Positions 6,444 through 12,145 of a DNA stretch of 12,145 nt are shown one piece after another. The notes beneath the pieces are model-generated. The model was not told the origin of the DNA and made no database searches. It saw only the letters and a program-made list of their open reading frames with translations. The stretch is from Thermoplasmata archaeon (GTDB lineage: Archaea > Thermoplasmatota > Thermoplasmata > Lutacidiplasmatales > UBA184). The translations under genes were made by a program, and so were the position numbers. Numbering within the stretch: position 1 is the first letter of the stretch; each line of letters opens with the position of its first letter. The stretch spans positions 1 to 12,145 of the forward strand of contig JASHVP010000130.1 in assembly GCA_030044475.1 (NCBI GenBank), written 5' to 3'.

Positions 6444-7244
6444 ATGCCGGCGGTCTCGGTGATCGTCCCCACGCTCAACGCGGGGGCGACGATCGGTCGG
6501 TGCCTCGCCTCGGTACGGGCCCAGACCCGACCGGTCGCCGAGACGATCGTCGTCGACTCGTGGTCGTCCGACCGAACCGCGGAGATCGCGACCCGGTCCG
6601 CCCAGGTTCTGTCGGTCGACTCCAGCATGACCCAGGCGCGGCTGATCGGGGCGGAACGAGCCACCGGTGCCTTCGTCCTGAGCCTCGACGCCGACCAGTG
6701 GTTGGTCCCCGACGCGGTCGAGCGATGCTTGGCCACGCACTCTCCCATGGTGGTCCTGGGGGAGAATTCGGTGGGCCGCGGACTGGTCGCGATCGCGAAC
6801 CGAGCCGACCGGGCGGCCGTCGAGCGGAACTGGCAGGCGAACGCGGACCCCGTCGCGGGCCCGATCTGCCCGCGGTTCTTCGAACGATCGCTGTTCCTCG
6901 ACTCGATCCGCGACATTCCCCGGTCGTTGCTCTCGATTCGGCCGGCGCCCTACGCGGAAGACATGATCATCTACCGCAACGCCGTCCGACGGGGCGCGCG
7001 CCCGGCCTACGTCCCCGGTGTCGTCTACCACACGGAGATGGACAGCGTGGCCGCCTACGCGCGGAAGTGGTTCCGGTACGGACGCAACGCCCGCCGGTTC
7101 CGCGGCACCGAGCTCGAACGGTTCGCCACCCAACGGGGCCGGCGGAACCTCCGGGGGGTCGACTACGTGCGAACCGTCCCCGCGCGCGCTCTGAAGGGGG
7201 TCCCGTACTACCTAGGGTATTTCATGGGGGCGACCCCCCCGTAA
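6444..7244 (+). CDS. GT2 family glycosyltransferase
   Basis: The protein has 266 residues from ATG 6444 (275 if ATG 6417 is used). GT-A family 2 features in order are VSVIVPTLNAGATIGRCL (4-21), ETIVVDSWSSDRTAEIA (33-49), the DxD-type LDADQWLVPDAVE (81-93) and the catalytic-region APYAEDMIIYRNAVRRG (168-184), where E172-D173 would be the usual general-base pair. PGVVYHTE (191-198) and an Arg-rich C-terminal region follow. No membrane helix is evident, so it should act in the cytoplasm using a nucleotide sugar. It lies 75 bp after the ALG5-like gene and 16 bp before the GT-C-like gene, which suggests one transcript and a shared glycan pathway. Donor, acceptor and linkage cannot be told from sequence. 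Only about 20 residues after the HTE motif resemble helical linker sequence, and the last 30 residues are of unclear role. Confidence 0.85.
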   Translation: MPAVSVIVPTLNAGATIGRCLASVRAQTRPVAETIVVDSWSSDRTAEIATRSAQVLSVDSSMTQARLIGAERATGAFVLSLDADQWLVPDAVERCLATHSPMVVLGENSVGRGLVAIANRADRAAVERNWQANADPVAGPICPRFFERSLFLDSIRDIPRSLLSIRPAPYAEDMIIYRNAVRRGARPAYVPGVVYHTEMDSVAAYARKWFRYGRNARRFRGTELERFATQRGRRNLRGVDYVRTVPARALKGVPYYLGYFMGATPP

Positions 7245-7260
7245 CGTCCGGACGGCGGAG

Positions 7261-10200
7261 ATGGACGCACCGGACGCTCCTGCGCGCTCGCCGCGGGTCC
7301 TCCGCTGGGCGACCGACTGGGTCCGGCGATGGGCGACGTGGCCGCATCTCGTGATCGCGGTCGTCGCCTCGTACGTCGCCGTCGTCAACGTCGGGCCGGG
7401 AACGACCGTCCACTTCATCGACAACCTTTGGCCGCTGGACCCCCGCGGTTTCCTGGGGACGCTCCAGTACGCCTGGCTGCCCCAGCGGCTCGGGTTCTAC
7501 AATGTCCTGAGCCTCCAGGCGCTCCCGTACACGGCCTGGGCGGCCGGACTCCAGACCGTCGGGCTCTCCTCCAGCGCGCAGGAGATCGCGACCGTCGCCG
7601 GGCTCCAAGCGCTCACGGGGATCTATGGGTTCCGGCTGTTCCAAACGCACTTGCTCCGGGAGGTCGCCCTCCCGCGCCGAACGCTGTTCAGCCTGCTCGC
7701 CGCGCTCGCGATCATGAACAACTTCGCGGTGCAGTCGGTCTACTGGTGGGACTTCCTGCCGGACGGATTCGTCCTGACGGCCTTCGGGGTGGCGTTCCTC
7801 TGTTACAGCTTGGACGCGTTCGCGGAGTACCATCGGAGCGGGCGGCTCCCCCGGTGGCCGGTCGTGGGGATGCTCCTCACCTCGACCATCGCCTTCTCGG
7901 TCAGCATCCCGTTCAACCTCGCGATCCTCGCGCTCGCGGCGTTGCTCCCTCCGTTCGTCCTCCTCACGTCGCCCCCGGTGGCTCGCGGACTCCGACGCCT
8001 CGGAACGTTCCTGGTGTTCGAGGGGGGCGCCATCCTCGCCACGAGCCTCTGGTGGGTCGTCCCGTCGTACATGATGACCCAGTTGCAGCCGTCGTACATC
8101 GGGAGCTCCGCGATCACCTCGCAGAGCTTGCAGACGTTCCAGAGCGGAACCTCGTCCGTCACGTTCCTGACGGTCCTGGGCGGGTCGTTCGGGTATCCGT
8201 ACTCCGCGACCGGACACCTCGCGATCACGACCGCGATCACCGACAACGTCGGGGTCGCCTTCCAGGTGGTCCTTCCGCTCGGGATCTTCGCGGCGCTCCT
8301 CCTGCGACCCCGACCGTCCTCGCCGGCGCTCCCGTACCTCGTCGCCGCCGCCCTCGCCCTGGCGCTCCTGATCACGGGAACCAACTCGCCGCTGGCGCCC
8401 GGATTCTTCACCGCGCTCTTCACGAGCTCCGTCGCGCTCACCGCGCTGCGCACCCCGTTCGTCGCCCTCGGGTACGGGTTCGAGCTGCTCTGGGTCGCCG
8501 CGGCGGCGCTGGCCGCGGACCGGTACCTGCGCTGGTGGCGGGCGGTCCGGTCCTCTCGGGCGGCCGAACCGGAACCGGCGTCCGATTTCTCCCCGGCGGT
8601 CCGGCGGGGCGGGACCCGGGGCGACCGCATCGGCTGGCCGCTCACCGCGACGGTCGCGGTCCTGCTCATTCTGGTGCCCGTGGCCGCGGCGGCGCCCGCC
8701 GCCTATGACGGGGACGCGGTCCCGGTCGCGCCGTACCTGGCCCACCTGTCCGTCCCCGCCTACGAGTTCGAGGTCGCGGACTACCTCGAGTCGCATCTCG
8801 ACAATCGCTACGCGCTCCTGTTCCCCGGCGGCTTCCTCGACCAGAACTGGACGGACGGGTACGACGCCTACGACATCCTTCCGTCGATCCTGCCGGGTTC
8901 CTTGCTCATCGACAATTATCGCACCGGTTTCGTCGCGGCCGACGATCCGTTGCTCGACCAGGCGTACCTCGACCTGACCGAAGCGTCGACGAACACCACC
9001 GCGTTTGCGGCGCTCTTGAGCCAGCTGGCCGTCGGCTACATCGTCGTCGAGGGCGAGCTGAACGAGTCCCCGTATTTCGGCACGGCGTACGCGCCGGACT
9101 ATCCGGTGCTGCTCGCGGCGCTCAACCGGACGTCCGACCTCTCGCTCGCGGCGGTCATCGGTCCGGACTACCTCTACTTCGTCGACACCGCCCCGATCCT
9201 GGTCTCGTCCGTCGACGCGGCGATCCCCGCGACGAGCCTCCTCGCCGGGACGATCGACCCCGAGGTCAACCTGACCGCCGTCTTCCGGAACGGGACGATG
9301 GTGAGCGGCTCCGAGGCGCCGCTGCACACCTTCGCGCCGATCTCCGGGACCGGACCGATCCGATTCGCCCTCTCGTCCGGCGATCTCGCCAACCTCTCCC
9401 GGTCCCCGTTCCCGGCACCGCTGGGCCCGTCCGGCCCCCCGGTCGTGTTCAACGGGCTTCCCCTCGACCTCAACACGACGATCTTTCCGTACCTCGTCCT
9501 CAACTTCACGACGAACCCGGGGACCGCGATCTCGGTCGCCGTGGTCACGGTGCCGGACCTCGAGACGGTCAATGCGACCGTCCTCGCGGCCCACACGTTC
9601 TACGTCGCCGCTCCGTACGACAACCTCGGTTCGGGGGACGCCGCCCTCGTGCCATCGTACGGCGCGAACCACTTCACGAGCCCCGGAACCGCCACGACGC
9701 TCGTGGCGGATCTCGCGGGTCTCCTCGGCGGGTCGGCCGATCGAACCGTCGACTACCTCCTGATCTCCCTGTGGCCCGTCGTGGACGGCTCGGGCGTGGC
9801 GCGCGGCACGCCCACCGTCGACTGGCCGACCCCTCTCTCGCTCACGATCGACGACGTCACCCTCGGCGCGAACGTCTACGACCCGCCCGAGTTCGGAGCG
9901 ACCGAGACCCCGCTCGCGGACCTCGGGCGGGTCGAGGTCGAGAACGTCACGGGCGCCTACTGGGCGGGCCTGCTCGGCACGTCCGCCAGCGCGCCGACGC
10001 GGACCCTCTTCCCGACCGAGGACGGCGCGGCGACCCTCTCCGCGAACTCGTCCGTGAAGTCGAACTGGACGGAATATCAGGTGGGAGCGCCGTTCCCGGC
10101 CGGGGGCCCGCCGACGTTCCTCAACGGCGCCCCGCTGGACTGGGATCGGTTGTCCCTCCCGTTCCTCAGCGTCTCGTTGCGGACCTTGGAAGGAACGGCG

Positions 10201-11031
10201 TTCGACGCCGCGGTCCTCGGGATCTCCAATCTGAGCGGGATCTCGCCGACGGAGCTCGAGAGCGCGACGCAGTATCTGGGCGGGAGTGCGAGCAACCTCG
10301 GTCCGGGGGACCCGGCCCTCGTGCCGGCCTACGGGGGACTCCACTTCACGACGAACGGGAGCTGGTACGACGTGGAGGACGACCTCGCCGCCCCCGGGTC
10401 GACCGGAGCCGGCTCACCGGTGCAGTACCTGATCTTCCAGTTGGCGTACGTGGCCCCGAACGGCACGGCGAGCCGGGGGCTACCGGTCGACGCCTGGCCC
10501 GGCGACCAGTCGCTCCAGCTCGGCGGGGTCACGCTCGGGAACGTCGCGCTCGCGCCGGGAGCCCCGGTCGCGAACGGGTCCTGGATCGGGACGGCGGGCC
10601 TCACGAACGTGACCGCCCCTCCGCCCCTCCCGGCGTCCACGGCGGTCGTCCCGGAGAGCGTCGGTCCGCTCGACCCCGCCTCGGTCTCCGACGTGGTCCA
10701 GGTCTCCCCGACGGAGGTGACGGCGACGGTCGGGTTCGGGCCGGACGCCTCCGAACCGAGCCTGATCGTCCTGCACGAGACGTACTCGGCGGGCTGGGTC
10801 GTCGTCCCGGGGCCGGGGATCCGCTCGGTCCAGCACGTGGCCGTGGACGGCGCCCAGAACGGGTACCTCGTCACCCCGACCGCCCCGAACTCGACGATCA
10901 CCCTCGAGCTGGAGTTCGCCCCGCAGACCGCCTTCGAGCTCGCCCTCTGGGGGGGTCTCGCCGTCCCGGTCGTGGCCAGCGCGCTCGTCCTCGCCCTCGC
11001 CTCGTGGCGCCGGGTCCGCTTCCTCGCATGA
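7261..11031 (+). CDS. GT-C-like polytopic membrane glycosyltransferase candidate with a large ectodomain (AftD/YfhO-like)
   Basis: This is a 1256-residue protein. Residues 28-480 hold about twelve hydrophobic helices. The first outside loop reads HFIDNLWPLDPRGFLG (51-66), and its acidic residues D54 and D60 sit where GT-C enzymes usually keep a catalytic acid. This WPLDPxxFL layout resembles AftD-type arabinofuranosyltransferases. Residues 481-1225 are a long ectodomain containing a tandem duplication (see separate entry). It ends with LIVLHETYSAGWVV (Y1175-W1179), a C-terminal signature like that of YfhO/AftD relatives, and then a last helix at about 1227-1248 with an Arg-rich cytoplasmic end. 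There are nineteen N-x-S/T sequons in the ectodomain and none in residues 1-480, which supports the topology. GT-C enzymes use lipid-phosphate sugars outside the membrane, fitting the ALG5-like gene upstream. The start at 7261 has GGCGGAG directly before it, with no spacer. No closer start is credible. The stop overlaps the next gene by four bases. The specific activity is inference. Confidence 0.75.
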   Translation: MDAPDAPARSPRVLRWATDWVRRWATWPHLVIAVVASYVAVVNVGPGTTVHFIDNLWPLDPRGFLGTLQYAWLPQRLGFYNVLSLQALPYTAWAAGLQTVGLSSSAQEIATVAGLQALTGIYGFRLFQTHLLREVALPRRTLFSLLAALAIMNNFAVQSVYWWDFLPDGFVLTAFGVAFLCYSLDAFAEYHRSGRLPRWPVVGMLLTSTIAFSVSIPFNLAILALAALLPPFVLLTSPPVARGLRRLGTFLVFEGGAILATSLWWVVPSYMMTQLQPSYIGSSAITSQSLQTFQSGTSSVTFLTVLGGSFGYPYSATGHLAITTAITDNVGVAFQVVLPLGIFAALLLRPRPSSPALPYLVAAALALALLITGTNSPLAPGFFTALFTSSVALTALRTPFVALGYGFELLWVAAAALAADRYLRWWRAVRSSRAAEPEPASDFSPAVRRGGTRGDRIGWPLTATVAVLLILVPVAAAAPAAYDGDAVPVAPYLAHLSVPAYEFEVADYLESHLDNRYALLFPGGFLDQNWTDGYDAYDILPSILPGSLLIDNYRTGFVAADDPLLDQAYLDLTEASTNTTAFAALLSQLAVGYIVVEGELNESPYFGTAYAPDYPVLLAALNRTSDLSLAAVIGPDYLYFVDTAPILVSSVDAAIPATSLLAGTIDPEVNLTAVFRNGTMVSGSEAPLHTFAPISGTGPIRFALSSGDLANLSRSPFPAPLGPSGPPVVFNGLPLDLNTTIFPYLVLNFTTNPGTAISVAVVTVPDLETVNATVLAAHTFYVAAPYDNLGSGDAALVPSYGANHFTSPGTATTLVADLAGLLGGSADRTVDYLLISLWPVVDGSGVARGTPTVDWPTPLSLTIDDVTLGANVYDPPEFGATETPLADLGRVEVENVTGAYWAGLLGTSASAPTRTLFPTEDGAATLSANSSVKSNWTEYQVGAPFPAGGPPTFLNGAPLDWDRLSLPFLSVSLRTLEGTAFDAAVLGISNLSGISPTELESATQYLGGSASNLGPGDPALVPAYGGLHFTTNGSWYDVEDDLAAPGSTGAGSPVQYLIFQLAYVAPNGTASRGLPVDAWPGDQSLQLGGVTLGNVALAPGAPVANGSWIGTAGLTNVTAPPPLPASTAVVPESVGPLDPASVSDVVQVSPTEVTATVGFGPDASEPSLIVLHETYSAGWVVVPGPGIRSVQHVAVDGAQNGYLVTPTAPNSTITLELEFAPQTAFELALWGGLAVPVVASALVLALASWRRVRFLA
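9406..10551 (+). repeat. Internal tandem duplication (224-residue offset) in the ectodomain
   Basis: Residues 716-873 and 944-1097 align at a constant offset of 224. The pairs are NGLPLD (731) and NGAPLD (955); GSGDAALVPSYGANHFT (790-806) and GPGDPALVPAYGGLHFT (1014-1030); and DDVTLGANV (864) and GGVTLGNVA (1088). Each copy looks like a beta-rich module, possibly carbohydrate-binding, but the fold is not certain from sequence. The seventy or so residues before each copy may also belong to the unit. Confidence 0.75.
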
Positions 11032-12145
11032 GCGGGTCGGCGGCGGCCGTCGCGGCATCCGGCCGGCACTTGGTCGTCGTCTACCCCCCGGGTCTGGGCC
11101 ACTACGTCGACCGGGAATTCCTCGGCCTCGTGCCGGGCACGCGGACGACCTTCGTCGTGCCGGACGACGCGTTCGCCCGCGGGTGCCGGGCGCCGATCCG
11201 GTTCGTCCGCGCCACCTACCGGACCTGGTGGCCGCGACGGGCGGACTTCGGCATGGCCACGACGGAGGTCGTGGACCTGCCGGGCGTGCTCGACGCGCTG
11301 CACCCTTCCGTCGTGGTCACGTACGAGCTGCACTCGTCGTTGACTCGGGCCGTGGCCCGGTACGCCCGGGCGCGCGACCTCCCGCACGTGGTCCTCAGCT
11401 ACGAGGTGTCGGCCCCCTCCTCCAGCGGTTGGGGCGTGTTTCCACCGACCCGGTGGGCGGCGCGGAGCGCGGGTCGATCGGCCGCCCGGGTCGTCGCGCA
11501 CACGGAGCGCGCCCGCCGGGTCGCCCTCGACCTCGGCATCCCCGCCGAGAAGCTCCGCCGACTGTATCCGGGGGTCTACCTCCCGGCGACCGTGCCGGAC
11601 CGGTCGACGGATCACCGTCCCCGATTCGGATACCTCGGGGGACTTCGTCCCAACAAGGGGTTGGGGACCCTGCTGCGCGCCCTGGGCACGTTCGGCGGGC
11701 GGGCGGACCGCGTGCCGTTCCAGTTCGTGATCGGAGGGGCGGGTCCGATGGAATCGGAGGTGCGCCGCGCGGTCGCCGGCGCCCCGTTCGTCGAGTACGC
11801 GGGGTGGGTGCCGAACGAGGAGAAACCCCGGTTCCTCGCGGGGCTCGACGTGCTCGTCTACCCGAGCTCCGAGACCCGCGTGCTCGGGCTCGCCCGCTGG
11901 GAGGAGCAGACGGCCACCGCGGTCCTCGAGGCGTTCGGGGCGGGCGTGCCGGCGGTCGGGACCACCAGCGGGGCCCTTCCCGAGATCATCGGGGACGCCG
12001 GTTGGGTGGTTCCCCGGGACGACCCGGTCGAGCTCGCCGCCTGCCTCGCGCGTCTGGCGTCCGCCCCCGAGGAACGGAGGGCGAAGTCGGCGGCCGCCCG
12101 CCGGAGGGCCGAGCGCTGGTTCGACATTCGCCGGGTCGGGGTCGA
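11028..12145 (+). CDS. GT4 family glycosyltransferase (GT-B fold), 3' end outside the window
   Basis: There are 372 codons visible with no stop, so the C-terminus is missing, probably only slightly given usual GT4 lengths. It begins at ATG 11028 inside the ATGA overlap with the GT-C-like gene, so its translation is probably coupled. The N-terminal Rossmann half has LVVVYPPGLGHYVDREF and VVVTYELHSSLTRAVARYAR. The C-terminal half has FGYLGGLRPNKGLGTLLRAL, FVIGGAGPMESEV, VEYAGWVPNEEKPRFLAGLD, VLVYPSS, the E-x7-E motif EQTATAVLE and GAGVPAVGTTSGALPEII. These are the usual phosphate- and nucleotide-binding elements of retaining GT4 enzymes. It should act in the cytoplasm on a nucleotide sugar and add to the glycan handled by its operon partners. 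Substrate unknown. The N-terminal eleven residues (MSGSAAAVAAS) are non-conserved-looking; a later start is possible but the overlap favours this one. Confidence 0.88.
   Translation, partial: MSGSAAAVAASGRHLVVVYPPGLGHYVDREFLGLVPGTRTTFVVPDDAFARGCRAPIRFVRATYRTWWPRRADFGMATTEVVDLPGVLDALHPSVVVTYELHSSLTRAVARYARARDLPHVVLSYEVSAPSSSGWGVFPPTRWAARSAGRSAARVVAHTERARRVALDLGIPAEKLRRLYPGVYLPATVPDRSTDHRPRFGYLGGLRPNKGLGTLLRALGTFGGRADRVPFQFVIGGAGPMESEVRRAVAGAPFVEYAGWVPNEEKPRFLAGLDVLVYPSSETRVLGLARWEEQTATAVLEAFGAGVPAVGTTSGALPEIIGDAGWVVPRDDPVELAACLARLASAPEERRAKSAAARRRAERWFDIRRVGV

Noticed and set aside
5604..7133. Minus-strand open frame of 509 codons opposite the two GT2 genes
   Set aside because: It has shadow-frame composition and overlaps two clear GT2 genes.
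7222..10344. Minus-strand open frame of 1040 codons opposite the GT-C-like gene
   Set aside because: It is highly charged Arg/Glu/Asp/Gly sequence without domains. The plus strand encodes clear helices and a duplicated ectodomain.

Overview
The window is very GC-rich DNA that is densely coding on both strands. It most likely comes from an archaeon, and I lean towards a GC-rich member of Thermoplasmatota; this is inference. The evidence is an archaeal-type BRE/TATA element (CGAAA followed by CATATA) upstream of a GTG start, many N-x-S/T sequons confined to predicted outside-facing protein segments, an ALG5-like polyprenyl-phosphate sugar synthase, and a large modular surface protein of the kind common in archaeal genomes. 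No rRNA, tRNA, CRISPR array, insertion sequence or integrase was seen.

Layout. The left part (1-4818) is on the minus strand. A giant cell-surface protein (1-3441) has a signal peptide, twelve tandem Ig-like (IPT/TIG-like) repeats, a C-terminal membrane anchor and a Pro/Ala-rich tail that leaves the window. Upstream of it lies a two-domain potassium-channel-like protein (3640-4818), a pore module plus an RCK/TrkA-N domain, whose selectivity filter is radically altered. A ~200 bp divergent region (4819-5021) holds several palindromes. The right part (5022-12145) is on the plus strand: a small PaaI-like hotdog-fold protein (5022-5510), then a glycosylation cluster. That cluster is an ALG5-like GT2 enzyme (5607-6368), a second GT2 enzyme (6444-7244), a 1256-residue GT-C-like membrane protein with a large ectodomain resembling the AftD/YfhO type (7261-11031), and a GT4 glycosyltransferase (11028-12145, truncated by the window).

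How the genes may work together. The four glycosyltransferase-type genes are co-directional with shrinking gaps (75 bp, 16 bp, then a 4 bp ATGA overlap), so they look like one operon started from the TATA element at about 5553. A plausible scheme is that the ALG5-like enzyme charges a polyprenyl phosphate with a sugar at the cytoplasmic face, the GT2 and GT4 enzymes build a glycan on the inside, and the GT-C-like protein adds lipid-linked sugars outside. The neighbouring surface protein is very rich in N-glycosylation sequons and is a natural acceptor. The pathway assignment is inference; the families and gene order are read directly from the sequence.

Most worth a second look: the channel whose filter reads TNGSNY instead of TVGYGD (and so creates two sequons in the pore mouth), the AftD-like archaeal protein with a duplicated 224-residue ectodomain unit, the two divergent cysteine-spacing classes in the surface repeats, and a hairpin that places the channel start codon in its loop.
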